Shown here: in pieces, positions 47,835-58,477 of the stretch
How positions within the stretch are numbered: the first letter of the stretch is position 1
Layout: each line of letters begins with the position of its first letter
Source: Bradyrhizobium semiaridum
GTDB lineage: Bacteria; Pseudomonadota; Alphaproteobacteria; Rhizobiales; Xanthobacteraceae
DNA length: 64,000 bases
Reading direction: 5' to 3'
Assembly (NCBI RefSeq): GCF_020329505.1
Contig: NZ_JAGKJJ010000001.1
Coordinates: forward strand, 124,001 to 188,000
Position numbers and translations under genes: made by a program
Notes under the pieces: model-generated
What the model saw: only the letters and a program-made list of their open reading frames with translations
Told to the model about the DNA's origin: nothing
Database searches by the model: none

Positions 47835-49124
47835 GTGTTATATCTGGAACTTGCGATCGTGGCGGTGTTGATCGTCGTCAACGGTCTCTTGTCGATGTCG
47901 GAGCTCGCCATCGTCTCCTCACGCCCGGCGCGGCTGGCCGGGCTGGTCGAGAAAGGCGTCAGCGGCTCGCGCCGCGCGCTGGTGCTGGCCTCCGATCCCG
48001 GAAAATTCCTCTCTACCGTGCAGATCGGCATCACGCTGATCGGCGTGCTGTCCGGCGCGTTCTCGGGCGCAACGCTGGGCGGGCGCCTGTCGCAATGGCT
48101 GTTCGAGCTCGGGCTGTCGCCGAGCGTTGCGGACGCGGTCGGCGTCGGCCTCGTCGTCGGCCTGATCACCTATGCCTCGCTGATCGTCGGCGAACTGGTG
48201 CCGAAGCAGATCGCGCTGCGCGATCCCGAGTCGATCGCGGTGAAGGTCGCGCCGGCGATGACGCTGATGGCGAAACTGTCGCTGCCGCTGGTCTGGCTGC
48301 TCGACCGTTCCGGCAAGCTGCTGCTGTGGCTGCTCGGCCATCGCGAGGACGCCCAGGACCGCGTCAGCGAGGACGAGATCAAGACGCTGGTGGTGGAGGC
48401 CGAAAATGCCGGCGTGCTGGAGCCCGGCGAGAAGGAGATGATCGCCGGGGTGATGCGGCTCGGCGACCTTCCCGTCGGCGCCGTGATGACGCCGCGCCAC
48501 GAGGTCAGCCTGATCGACCTCGCCGCCCCTGCAGCCGAGATCCTGTCGACGCTGCAGAAGAGCAGCCACTCGCGCTGCGTAGTGTTCGAGGGCAACCGCG
48601 ACCACGCGCTCGGCATCGTACAGGCCAAGGACGTGCTCGACGTCTACCTCGCCGGACAGAGCCCCGACATCCGCGCGCTGACGCGCGATGCGCCGATCAT
48701 CCCGGAGACCGTGGATGCCCGCGATGTGGTCGCGATCCTGCGCGACTCCGCGGTCCATATCGGCCTCGTCCATGACGAATACGGCACCTTCCAAGGCGTC
48801 GTCACCAGCGCCGACATCCTCGAGGCCATCGTCGGCGCGTTCCACACCGAACAAGGGCCGGCCGAGCCCGCCTATGTCCGACGCGACGACGGCTCCTATC
48901 TCATCTCGGGCTGGATGCCGGCGCTCGAGTTCAGCGAACTGCTCGGCATCGCACTGCCCTCGCCGCGCCCCTACCAGACCGCGGCGGGCTTCCTGCTGCA
49001 CGAGTTCGGCGCGATCCCCGATGTCGGCGCCAAGACCTCGGCGCAAGGCTGGGAGTTCGAGATCGTCGACCTCGACGGACGGCGCATCGACAAGGTGCTG
49101 GTGAGCCGCCTTGTGGCGGACTGA
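47835..49124 (+). CDS. hemolysin family protein (CNNM + CBS + CorC/HlyC domains)
   Basis: 429 residues from GTG 47835. An N-terminal CNNM membrane domain (about 1-200) with ELAIVSSRPARLAGL and VGELVPKQIALRDPESIAV, two CBS modules (about 215-330; VMTPRHEVSLIDL, LGIVQAKDVLDVYLAG, YGTFQGVVTSADILEAIVG) and the C-terminal CorC/HlyC domain. Related CorC/CNNM proteins take part in Mg/Co transport or export; 'hemolysin' is a historical name. Inner membrane. A GGGACC motif precedes the GTG, and ATG-like alternatives are weaker. Confidence 0.88.
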   Translation: MLYLELAIVAVLIVVNGLLSMSELAIVSSRPARLAGLVEKGVSGSRRALVLASDPGKFLSTVQIGITLIGVLSGAFSGATLGGRLSQWLFELGLSPSVADAVGVGLVVGLITYASLIVGELVPKQIALRDPESIAVKVAPAMTLMAKLSLPLVWLLDRSGKLLLWLLGHREDAQDRVSEDEIKTLVVEAENAGVLEPGEKEMIAGVMRLGDLPVGAVMTPRHEVSLIDLAAPAAEILSTLQKSSHSRCVVFEGNRDHALGIVQAKDVLDVYLAGQSPDIRALTRDAPIIPETVDARDVVAILRDSAVHIGLVHDEYGTFQGVVTSADILEAIVGAFHTEQGPAEPAYVRRDDGSYLISGWMPALEFSELLGIALPSPRPYQTAAGFLLHEFGAIPDVGAKTSAQGWEFEIVDLDGRRIDKVLVSRLVAD

Positions 49125-49242
49125 CATTGCCAGCCGGCCGCCTTGTTGATAACCGGCACCGCGACGAAACAGTCCGTCGCACTGTGCTATCGGCATAGCA
49201 GTCCCTCGAGCCGTCCTGGCGAACCCTCACGGAATGAATCCC

Positions 49243-49842
49243 ATGCGCATTACCCTCGTCGGTTCCCGTCATTTCGGCGTGACGACCCTGAACATGCTGC
49301 GCGACCATGGCATCGAGATCGCCAGGGTCGTGGTCCATGACGGCGAGGACCGGCTGGCCGCGGCCGCCAGAGCGGCCGGCCTCGATGTCGTGGTGCAGGC
49401 CGATCCAAAGATCGTGGCGGCGTCCGAGATCGCGCCAGGCACCGAACTGATCGTGACCGCCCACAGCCATGCCCGTGTCAGCAGGGAAGCCCTGGCGGCG
49501 AGCCGGCTCGGCGGCATCGGCTACCATCCGTCGCTGCTGCCGCGGCACCGCGGCATCGCCGCCGTGGAATGGACCATCAAGGAGCGCGATCCGATCGCCG
49601 GTGGCACCATCTACCATCTCGCCGACCGTATGGACGCCGGTGCCATCGCCGCCCAGGACTGGGTGTTCGTCAAGAAGGGCGAGACCGCTCGTGAATTGTG
49701 GGAGCGGGCGCTGGCGCCGCTCGGGCTGCGCCTGCTCGCCCAAGTCATCGACCATGCCAAGACCCACAAGACCCTGCCCGCCGAGCCGCAGGACGAGGAA
49801 TTCGCCACCAAGGCACCCAGTTTGACGGACGGCAAGCACTAG
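49243..49842 (+). CDS. stand-alone formyltransferase-like protein (MTFase/GART fold)
   Basis: 199 residues from ATG 49243; ATG 49234 would add three residues. The formyltransferase catalytic loop is seen as LGGIGYHPSLLPRHRGIAAV (His, with the expected later AGxT-like motif GGTIYHLADRMDAGAI). Full methionyl-tRNA formyltransferase has about 310 residues with a C-terminal domain; this protein has only the catalytic domain. Substrate could be a sugar amine, an amino acid or tRNA-like; not determinable. Confidence 0.75.
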   Translation: MRITLVGSRHFGVTTLNMLRDHGIEIARVVVHDGEDRLAAAARAAGLDVVVQADPKIVAASEIAPGTELIVTAHSHARVSREALAASRLGGIGYHPSLLPRHRGIAAVEWTIKERDPIAGGTIYHLADRMDAGAIAAQDWVFVKKGETARELWERALAPLGLRLLAQVIDHAKTHKTLPAEPQDEEFATKAPSLTDGKH

Positions 49843-50038
49843 TCACGGCAGAACCGGTCTCTAATTACCGGCTCGCAATGTATAGCAACGTGATTTACCG
49901 TTCCGGACCCGGGCCCGGATTCACGTTGATGTGTTTAAGTCCACAGGAACTTTCGCCGGTTCCTGCGCCGCACAAATTTTGAACACAATGTGACACGATA
50001 AGCCCTCCCATCACACGAAATGACAGGGATTTGATTCA

Positions 50039-50395
50039 ATGCGTTTGATCCGCATCCGCGACCTGCTTTTGGCCTCGTTGGCCGCCTCCGCCACCCTCGC
50101 CGCCGCTCCCGCATCCGCCCAGCAGCCCTATGACGGCCTTTGGCAGGTGACTGTCGTGACCAAGACCGGCAGCTGCGAGCCGTCGACCAGCTCGACCGTG
50201 ACCGTCAGCGAAGGAAAGATCTCGGCCCAGGGCGCGGCGATCTCCGGAACCGTCGGCAGCGGGGGACTTGTGCGAGTCTCGATCAATGGTGCATATGCGA
50301 ACGGACAACTCAGTGGCAAATCCGGATCGGGGAAGTGGAATGGGGCATCAGCTGGCGTACCGTGCAGCGGTCGATGGGAAGCGTCCCGTCAGTAA
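50039..50395 (+). CDS. secreted hypothetical protein (118 aa)
   Basis: Signal peptide with LLLASLAASATLAAAPASAQ; mature part has a beta-rich pattern (LWQVTVVTKTGSCEPSTSST, ISGTVGSGGLVRVSINGAYA) with two Cys pairs. Its end overlaps the next, similar gene by about 56 bases. Periplasmic role unknown. Confidence 0.7.
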   Translation: MRLIRIRDLLLASLAASATLAAAPASAQQPYDGLWQVTVVTKTGSCEPSTSSTVTVSEGKISAQGAAISGTVGSGGLVRVSINGAYANGQLSGKSGSGKWNGASAGVPCSGRWEASRQ

Positions 50396-50885
50396 GATCG
50401 GCAGCGCATTTTTCTCGGCGCGATGGCCTGCACTCGCAGCCGTCGCGTTTTTCGTGACTGCACTCGCAACTACCGCCGGCCACGCTCAGTCCGGTCCGTT
50501 CGCCGGCATGGCCGGCACCTGGTCCGGCGGCGGCTCGGTCATGCTCGATGACGGCTCCAGCGAGCGCATCCGCTGCCGCGCGACCTACCATGTCGCCGGC
50601 CCGCGGATGACCATGAGCCTCACCTGCGCCAGCGACTCCTACAAGTTCAACCTGGCGGCTGACGTGCAGGCCGAAGGCAACGCGGTCAGCGGCTCCTGGA
50701 GCGAGTCCAGCCGCAATGTCAGCGGCTCGATCGAAGGCCGCGGCGGCGGCGGCAACTTCCAGGTCCTCGCCAGCGGGCCCGGCTTCAACGCCAACATCTC
50801 GCTGCAGACCCGCGGCAACAAGCAGTCGGTGACGATCCGGGCCGACAGCCAGTTCCGCGGCGCCAACATCTCGCTGACGAAGTAA
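50340..50885 (+). CDS. secreted hypothetical protein (181 aa)
   Basis: From ATG 50340. A signal peptide (AALAAVAFFVTALATTAGHA, about residues 30-50) precedes a beta-rich domain (GPFAGMAGTWSGGGSVMLDD, YKFNLAADVQAEGNAVSGSW). Overlaps the upstream gene's 3' end in another frame; if a later start is used, the overlap shortens. The two proteins resemble each other in style and may share a role. Confidence 0.65.
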   Translation: MGHQLAYRAAVDGKRPVSKIGSAFFSARWPALAAVAFFVTALATTAGHAQSGPFAGMAGTWSGGGSVMLDDGSSERIRCRATYHVAGPRMTMSLTCASDSYKFNLAADVQAEGNAVSGSWSESSRNVSGSIEGRGGGGNFQVLASGPGFNANISLQTRGNKQSVTIRADSQFRGANISLTK

Positions 50886-50901
50886 TCGATTGCACCGACG
50901 A

Positions 50902-50935
50902 AAAAAGCCCTCGGGGTCCGTCCCGAGGGCTTTTT
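50902..50935. terminator. bidirectional rho-independent terminator
   Basis: 14-bp stem, 50902-50915 with 50922-50935, loop 6 bases, poly-A on one side and TTTTT on the other. It sits between the secreted-protein gene (+) and the ridA-type gene (-). Confidence 0.9.
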
Positions 50936-50961
50936 GCTGTCCGTTGCTTCGACCGCGAGCG

Positions 50962-51360
50962 CTATGCCGCGGGCACGAACGCAGTGACCTCGATCTCGAC
51001 CTTCGCGCGCTGATCGACCAGCCCGTCGATATAGAGCAGCGTCGAGGGCGGGAAATTGCGACCGAGCGTCTCCTTCCACGCCGCCCCGATGCCGGGCCCT
51101 GCGGCCTCGTATTCGCTGCGGCTGGTCAGATACCAGGTCAGGCGGACGATGTGCTCGGGCCCCGCCCCAGCTTCGCCCAGCAGCCTGACGATCCGCTTCA
51201 GCGCGGTGCCGATCTGCGCGGCCATGTCGGGCGCATACTCGCCCTTCTCGTCGCCGCCGGTCTGGCCGGCCAGCACGATCCAGCGGCCCGGGGCGTCGAA
51301 GGCGACGCCGTGCGAGAAGCCACGGGGTTTCGACCATTCGGCCGGTTGCAAGACACGCAT
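50962..51360 (-). CDS. RidA (YjgF/YER057c) family protein
   Basis: 132 residues. The start MRVLQPAEWSKPRGFSHGVA, IVLAGQTGGDEKGEY and the DGLVDQRAKVEIEVTAFVP end are typical. RidA-type enzymes deaminate reactive enamine/imine intermediates produced by PLP enzymes; this branch may have a different substrate. The position of the catalytic Arg of RidA could not be verified by eye. Cytosolic. Confidence 0.8.
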   Translation of the reverse strand: MRVLQPAEWSKPRGFSHGVAFDAPGRWIVLAGQTGGDEKGEYAPDMAAQIGTALKRIVRLLGEAGAGPEHIVRLTWYLTSRSEYEAAGPGIGAAWKETLGRNFPPSTLLYIDGLVDQRAKVEIEVTAFVPAA

Positions 51361-51454
51361 GGGCAGCTCCTCTTGCTGACATCGTCATTCCGGGCGACTC
51401 GAACGGCCAGCCTCGAACGAACCCGTTGGTTGCGTGCTGCTTAGCATCGATCGC

Positions 51455-52423
51455 ATGGACGGCGCATCCGCGCCGGCAGAATTGCGCGTTGCAAATTCAT
51501 CACAACTCGCCGATACCGGCGATCCCTTCCACCTCGTTCCCGTCATGGATCGCACGCCTTCAAAGACCCGCGCCGCGCTGTGGATGTCCGGCTGGCTCGC
51601 GCTGATGCTGATCGTGACCGTGGCCGGCCGCGAGGCGACGGAAGCGGTGAACGTATTCCAGCTGATGCTGGTTCGCGGCGTGCTCGGCTTCGCGATGCTC
51701 TATCCGATGATCCGCATCAACGGCGGCTTCGCGATCTTGAAGACGGCGCGGGTGCACGTGCACATTGTGCGCAACCTGATCCATTTCTGCGCGCAGTTCG
51801 GCTGGTTCTACGCGCTGACCTTGATCCCGATCGGCCAAGTGGTTGCGATCGAGTTTACCATGCCGATCTGGACCGCGATCCTCGCGGCAGGTTTCCTCGG
51901 CGAGCGGATGACGTCCTGGAAGGTCATCGCGATCGTGCTTGGGGTCGTCGGCGTGGTCGTGATCGTGCGGCCGGCTGCCGGCGAGATCAATCCGGGACAG
52001 CTGATCGCGCTCGCTGCGGCGGTCGGCTTCGGCGTCTCGATCGTGATCGTGAAGTCGCTGACACGCACCGAGCAGGCAGTAGCGATCATCTTCTGGCTGC
52101 TGATGGTGCAATCGGTCGTAAGCCTGCTTCCCGCGCTCTACGTCTGGACCTGGCCGCCGCTGCAGACCTGGGGCTGGCTGGCGGTGATCGCGTTCTGCGG
52201 CACGTACTCGCATTACTGCATGGCGCGCGCCATGCTGCATGCCGACGCGACCGTGGTGATCCCGATGGATTTCCTGCGCGTGCCGCTGACCGCGATCATG
52301 GGCTGGCTGATCTATTCGGAGCGGCTCGATGCGCTCACGCTGCTCGGCGCGGCACTGATCCTGGCCGGCAATTTTCTGAACCTGAGGCCGAGCAGCTCAG
52401 TCCCGGTCCGCACCGGGACGTGA
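51455..52423 (+). CDS. EamA/DMT family permease
   Basis: 322 residues from ATG 51455. Ten hydrophobic helices in two EamA repeats; the first repeat ends GFLGERMTSWKVIAIVLGVV and the second SERLDALTLLGAALILAGNF, the characteristic motif pair. Export of amino acids or other metabolites is a family function; substrate unknown. GTG 51434 and ATG 51545 are alternative starts. Confidence 0.83.
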   Translation: MDGASAPAELRVANSSQLADTGDPFHLVPVMDRTPSKTRAALWMSGWLALMLIVTVAGREATEAVNVFQLMLVRGVLGFAMLYPMIRINGGFAILKTARVHVHIVRNLIHFCAQFGWFYALTLIPIGQVVAIEFTMPIWTAILAAGFLGERMTSWKVIAIVLGVVGVVVIVRPAAGEINPGQLIALAAAVGFGVSIVIVKSLTRTEQAVAIIFWLLMVQSVVSLLPALYVWTWPPLQTWGWLAVIAFCGTYSHYCMARAMLHADATVVIPMDFLRVPLTAIMGWLIYSERLDALTLLGAALILAGNFLNLRPSSSVPVRTGT

Positions 52424-52441
52424 GCCTGGCCTCCGCCGAGC

Positions 52442-52681
52442 CTACTTCCCGGCCGCCTTGCGCAGCGCTTCGTTGATGCGATCCTGCCAGCCGGGACCGC
52501 CCTCCTGGAAGTATTCCAGCACGTCCTGATCGATCCGCAGCGTGACCTGCTCGCGGACGCCGGGGACAGCGACCGTCTTCGGCGGCGCGGCCGCGACCTT
52601 GGTGGTGGCGCGCTTGAACGCCGCCTCCGCTTCGCTGCGGGCGTCGTTCAGGGTTCGCGGTCGCCTGGGCTGATCGGCCAT
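52442..52681 (-). CDS. BrnA-family antitoxin-like DNA-binding protein, without BrnT
   Basis: 79 residues; the conserved end REQVTLRIDQDVLEYFQEGG then PGWQDRINEALRKA is the BrnA/CopG-like ribbon-helix-helix pattern. BrnA normally neutralises the RNase BrnT encoded just upstream; no BrnT-like frame adjoins it here, and it lies 3 bases downstream of cysK on the same strand. It may be an orphan regulator. Confidence 0.75.
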   Translation of the reverse strand: MADQPRRPRTLNDARSEAEAAFKRATTKVAAAPPKTVAVPGVREQVTLRIDQDVLEYFQEGGPGWQDRINEALRKAAGK

Positions 52682-52684
52682 CTG

Positions 52685-53659
<975 letters not shown>

Positions 53660-53887
53660 CAAGCGGCTCCTCTGGCCAGAATGTGCAGGGGTGATGCGGA
53701 TTTTCTTCATTAGACGCAGTGCGGCAACGACGCGCAAGCGAGAAACCAGCGGATCGGGAATTCGTTGCAATGCAAAATCAGAATCTACGCAAATAACGTA
53801 AAACCTACGCATTTGTGTTGCGACAAGGTCAAACAAATTGGGCTATATACTCGGACCAGTGCAGCTCAGAACGCAGAGGAGGTCACG

Positions 53888-54103
53888 ATGCCAGCGCTTG
53901 CTGAAATCTTGTCGACCGTCGCGTCTAAGCCCGATCCACGTGGCAGTGACCTGCCGACCTGCCCGGTGTGCGCGGATTCCATGGTCGCGGCAGAAGCGTC
54001 CGCGTACCTCTACGAGAATTTGATCAGCTATCTCTGGACCTGCGACACCTGCGGATACGGCTTCGTCACCAAGCATTCGGTGAAACCGATCGTCTGCAAC
54101 TGA
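53888..54103 (+). CDS. small protein with CPVC and CDTC motifs (71 aa)
   Basis: From ATG 53888 (MPALAEILSTVASKPDPRGS). Two CxxC motifs (TCPVCADSMVAAE and WTCDTCGYGFVTK) are spaced about 28 residues apart, consistent with a zinc ribbon. A strong AGAGGAGG ribosome site is 4 bases upstream. Divergent from cysK, convergent with tgt. Function unknown. Confidence 0.7.
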   Translation: MPALAEILSTVASKPDPRGSDLPTCPVCADSMVAAEASAYLYENLISYLWTCDTCGYGFVTKHSVKPIVCN

Positions 54104-54114
54104 TCACACAGAGC

Positions 54115-55248
<1,134 letters not shown>

Positions 55249-55366
55249 GCGGCTGCTTATTGCGTGCCGGCCGTGTCCGATCAACCCGGGGACGCGAAGG
55301 TCACGCGGCTTCGTGAACGCCGGCCGCCCGACGCAGGCTTGCACTGGGCTGGCTACTCCATTAAAC

Positions 55367-55388
55367 AAAACGAAACAGTATCGTTTTA
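55367..55388. promoter_or_regulatory. operator-like inverted repeat, copy 1
   Basis: A 22-base site with the core AAAACGA-N7-TCGTTTT. It is 19/22 identical to the site at 57536-57557; both are preceded by AAACAAAACGA-type sequence. It lies between tgt (reverse) and the patatin gene (forward) and is a candidate binding site for the TetR-family regulator at 56736. Confidence 0.6.
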
Positions 55389-55502
55389 TGTCGGGATTGA
55401 GGCGGCGAAACATCGCGCCGCACTGCCACGCTCGCAAAGGACAGCCAACCTCCGATGTTCTCCTCCTTGCGGGTCATGGCGCCCGCCCGCCCCGGCCATC
55501 GG

Positions 55503-56639
55503 ATGACGGTAGCCCGCGCGATCCGCCGAGCCGTCCTTCTGTGCGGCCTCGTCTTCGCCTTGGCCGCCTGCAGTTCGCTGCCACGCACGCCGTATACGGC
55601 GGCCGATGCGGCCAATTCCCGCGTGCTCGATCTCGATGGGCTGCGGCGCTTTGCGGACGAGCCGGCGGCGAAATTCCGCATCGAGAAGGAAATCCCGACG
55701 CGGGAGATCAAGACCTATCTGGCGCTCTCCGGCGGGGGCGCCGACGGCGCCTACGGCGTCGGCGTCCTCAACGGCTGGACGGCAGCCGGCACGCGCCCGA
55801 CCTTCTCCGTCGTGTCGGGCGTCAGCACCGGCGGCCTGATCGCGCCGTTCGCCTTCCTTGGACCGGCCTATGACGAGACGCTGAAGGAGGTCTACACGTC
55901 AGGCATCGCGGAAAGCCTGCTGCAGGATCCCAGCATCATGCGGGTGCTGTTCGGTTCCGGCCTGTTCGGCAACAAGCGGCTGCGCGAACTGGTCGCCCGC
56001 TATGTCGGGCCGGACATCCTCAGCGCCGTGGCGCGCGAGCACGCCAAGGGCCGCAAGCTGCTGATCGTCACCACCGATCTGGACACCCAGCGCACGGTGA
56101 TCTGGGACATGGGACGCATTGCCGCCGTCGGCACGCCCGAGGCATTGCAGCTGTTTCGCGACGTGATGGCTGCCTCCGCCAGCATTCCGCTGGTGTTTCC
56201 GCCGATCATGATCGACGCCGAGGGCCAGGGCCGCCGCTTCCAGGAAATGCATGTCGACGGCGGCGTGACCGCCCCGGTGCTGACGCTGCCGGATGCGCTG
56301 CTGTTCCGAGAGCGCGGCTGGCCCGCCAACGGGCGGCTCAACATCTACATCCTGGTCAACAAGAAGCTCGAAGGAAACTTCGAGCTGGTGTCGAACTCGA
56401 CCATCGATGTCGCCTCCCGCAGCATTTCCGCGATCACGCAGGCGCAAACCCGCTCGGTCATCCTCTCGACCTACGATTTCGCCAGGCGCAACCGGCTCGG
56501 CTTCCATCTGTCCTATATCGAGCGCGACTATCCCGCGCCGGAAACGCCGGGATTTGACACCGCCTATATGCGCGCGCTCTACCAATATGGATACGAGAAG
56601 GCCGCGTCCGGCCGCGCCTGGGCCTCGACACCGCCGTGA
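55503..56639 (+). CDS. patatin-like phospholipase, lipoprotein
   Basis: 378 residues from ATG 55503 (MTVARAIRRAVLLCGLVFAL); ATG 55455 is an in-frame alternative. A lipoprotein signal ends at LAACSS, so the protein is probably lipid-anchored. The patatin pattern comprises the oxyanion-hole glycines in LALSGGGADGAYGVG, the nucleophile GVSTGGL (GxSxG) and the aspartate VDGGV. A serine-aspartate dyad hydrolase acting on phospholipids or lipids is inferred. Followed by a TetR gene about 100 bases later. Confidence 0.85.
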   Translation: MTVARAIRRAVLLCGLVFALAACSSLPRTPYTAADAANSRVLDLDGLRRFADEPAAKFRIEKEIPTREIKTYLALSGGGADGAYGVGVLNGWTAAGTRPTFSVVSGVSTGGLIAPFAFLGPAYDETLKEVYTSGIAESLLQDPSIMRVLFGSGLFGNKRLRELVARYVGPDILSAVAREHAKGRKLLIVTTDLDTQRTVIWDMGRIAAVGTPEALQLFRDVMAASASIPLVFPPIMIDAEGQGRRFQEMHVDGGVTAPVLTLPDALLFRERGWPANGRLNIYILVNKKLEGNFELVSNSTIDVASRSISAITQAQTRSVILSTYDFARRNRLGFHLSYIERDYPAPETPGFDTAYMRALYQYGYEKAASGRAWASTPP

Positions 56640-56735
56640 GCGGCGGGGCCATGCACCGCCCGAATTGGACGAATCCGCGCGCCGCGGGTTATAGACCGGC
56701 CAGACCCGTCCGGCGTGCAACCAAGTGAATGGGCA

Positions 56736-57473
56736 ATGGGATTGACGGCAACCAAGGCCAAGGCCGCCAGGCGCGGCGTTGCGAAATCGCGCGGCGGGCG
56801 GCCCACCCGCGACGCCGCGATCGAGCGCGACCAGCGGCTGATCGAGGTCGCGACGCGCCTTTTCCTTGAGCGCGGCTTCGATGCAACCTCGATCGATGCG
56901 GTGGCCGAGACCGCGCGCGTCAGCAAGCCCACCGTCTACGCGCAGTACGGCGACAAGCGCGGCCTGTTCACCGCGGTGCTGAGGCGCGAGATCGCGCGCT
57001 GGCTGGCGCCGCTCGCCGCCGCGGCGACCGAGATGCATCTCGACCATCCCGCGGACTGTTCGGTCGAGGAGCGGCTGATCGATCTCGGACGCCAGTTGCT
57101 GACGCTGAATTGCAGCGCGGATTCCATTGCCTTCAGCCGCATCCTGACCGCGCAGGCGATCAATTTCCCCGACGTGGCCAAGCTTGCCGTCGACGAAGGC
57201 TGGTCGAAAGCCGTCTCGACGACGGCCGATTTTTTCGACCATCTGGCTGCATGCGGCGCCCTCGACCTCGAGGACACCACGATCGCGGCCGAAACGTTCC
57301 TCAACATGGTGGTCGGCCATACCCATCGAATGGCGACGTTCGGCATCCCGATCGACATGGCGAGCGCCGAAAAGCGAATGGAGGTCTCGATCCGGCTGTT
57401 CCTCGCCGGTGCCGTCGGGCCGCCGGACCGGCTCCGCGGCACAGCCAAGACCCGGCGCCGGCCGGCCCGCTGA
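56736..57473 (+). CDS. TetR/AcrR family transcriptional regulator
   Basis: 245 residues from ATG 56736; GTG 56715 is possible. The N-terminal helix-turn-helix is plain: TSIDAVAETARVSKPTVYAQ YGDKRGLF, preceded by RLIEVATRLFLERGFDA. The C-terminal ligand-binding part has no assigned ligand. It lies downstream of the patatin gene and upstream of a PepSY gene, with two near-identical operator-like sites (55367, 57536) bracketing the pair. Confidence 0.88.
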   Translation: MGLTATKAKAARRGVAKSRGGRPTRDAAIERDQRLIEVATRLFLERGFDATSIDAVAETARVSKPTVYAQYGDKRGLFTAVLRREIARWLAPLAAAATEMHLDHPADCSVEERLIDLGRQLLTLNCSADSIAFSRILTAQAINFPDVAKLAVDEGWSKAVSTTADFFDHLAACGALDLEDTTIAAETFLNMVVGHTHRMATFGIPIDMASAEKRMEVSIRLFLAGAVGPPDRLRGTAKTRRRPAR

Positions 57474-57524
57474 GGGTTCCCTCGCGCGTTCTGGTTCCAA
57501 CTGAGGATTGCGACAATTCGGTTC

Positions 57525-57557
57525 TTGACCGAAACAAAACGACACCGTATGGTTTTA
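57525..57557 (+). promoter_or_regulatory. promoter with overlapping operator-like site, copy 2
   Basis: TTGACC (57525-57530), exactly 17 bases, then TATGGT (57548-57553), a plausible sigma70 promoter. The second copy of the 22-base site occupies 57536-57557, filling the spacer and -10. A bound TetR dimer would block polymerase. It likely drives the PepSY gene at 57779, leaving a ~220-base 5' leader. Confidence 0.6.
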
Positions 57558-57670
57558 TTTATAAAGAGACGCGGGATCCGCTGCAACAAGCCCCCCAAAG
57601 GATTCCGCGTCGCCTGACAAACTTCGATCGCCGCAGCGGAGCTAAAACCGTCGCTCTGTCTGGACGTTCG

Positions 57671-57702
57671 GCGGCCGACCTCCCACCTAAAAGGTCGGCC
57701 GC
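57671..57702. other. structured leader hairpin upstream of the PepSY gene
   Basis: Perfect 11-bp stem, 57671-57681 with 57692-57702, loop 10 bases, followed by GCTTTCTC. Located between the promoter at 57525 and the gene at 57779. Could be an attenuator or a read-through terminator; no leader ORF was found. The rest of 57474-57778 holds no recognised gene. Confidence 0.5.
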
Positions 57703-57778
57703 GCTTTCTCGGGTTCGAGACGGCTCTTCGACGCGCGAGGGCGGCGACGCGAGACGCGTAGAGTTCGAAACGCAAGAG

Positions 57779-58414
57779 ATGCGCATGAGTTCGACGATGA
57801 CGACTGGAATGCGCAAGCAAAGGCGTTGGACATTCGGTGCCCCCTTGCTGGCAATTGCCTTGGCGGCCCTGCCCTTCACTTCGTCGGTCCATGCGCTCGC
57901 GACCACGGATGCTGCGACGACTGCGCCGCAGAACGACGATAGCGAGCAGTTCGATGCGCGGGCGGTTCGCCGCGAGCTCGACAACTTCCAGGCAGCACAG
58001 ATCTCGCTGCGTCAGGCCATGACGATCGCCGAGCGGCTGCATGCCGGCTCGACCACCGCGGATATCAGCTTCGACGGCGGATCGGAGCCGGCGGTGTTCC
58101 GGGTCAAGACAGTGCAGCGCGATCGCGTTTGGCGGCAAACCATCAATGCCGCGACAGGCCGGGTCATCGATGCCGAGGCCGCCTTGCCGCTCACGGAGCT
58201 CGATACCGAGGACCGCGGCAACCTCGTCGTGCTGAGGGCGCTCCGGCATCGCCTCGCGGATGCGGTCAGCGTCGCCGAGCGCGCAACCTCGGGCAAGGCG
58301 ATCAGCGGCGGCCTGATGCGCGAGCGCGGCAGGCTCAACTTCGTGATTGTCGTGGTCGCCGGCAGTGACCTGAAACAGGTGATCCTAGAGCCGCCGGGCG
58401 CCCGCTTGCGCTGA
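57779..58414 (+). CDS. secreted PepSY-domain protein (211 aa)
   Basis: From ATG 57779 (MRMSSTMTTGMRKQRRWTFG). A signal peptide with LLAIALAALPFTSSVHALA is followed by a PepSY-like core: AAQISLRQAMTIAERLHAGS, FRVKTVQRDRVWRQTINAAT and GRVIDAE. PepSY domains inhibit or bind peptidases or act as sensor modules. Its expression is probably set by the TetR-type operator in its promoter. A downstream ATG at 57785 is also possible. Confidence 0.7.
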   Translation: MRMSSTMTTGMRKQRRWTFGAPLLAIALAALPFTSSVHALATTDAATTAPQNDDSEQFDARAVRRELDNFQAAQISLRQAMTIAERLHAGSTTADISFDGGSEPAVFRVKTVQRDRVWRQTINAATGRVIDAEAALPLTELDTEDRGNLVVLRALRHRLADAVSVAERATSGKAISGGLMRERGRLNFVIVVVAGSDLKQVILEPPGARLR

Positions 58415-58441
58415 TCGGCCAGGATTTTTGCCCAAAAGCCG

Positions 58442-58470
58442 TTGACGGGCGCCGATACCTCCCGCATAAG
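58442..58470 (+). promoter_or_regulatory. sigma70-type promoter of the asd leader
   Basis: TTGACG (58442-58447), a 17-base spacer, then CATAAG (58465-58470). The predicted transcript start (about 58477) coincides with the leader ATG at 58478, just as in the argD leader. Confidence 0.6.
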
Positions 58471-58477
58471 TCGCACC

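Noticed and set aside
53660-53836. Possible leader peptide upstream of cysK
   Set aside because: The upstream open frame has only one Cys codon and no terminator hairpin follows it.
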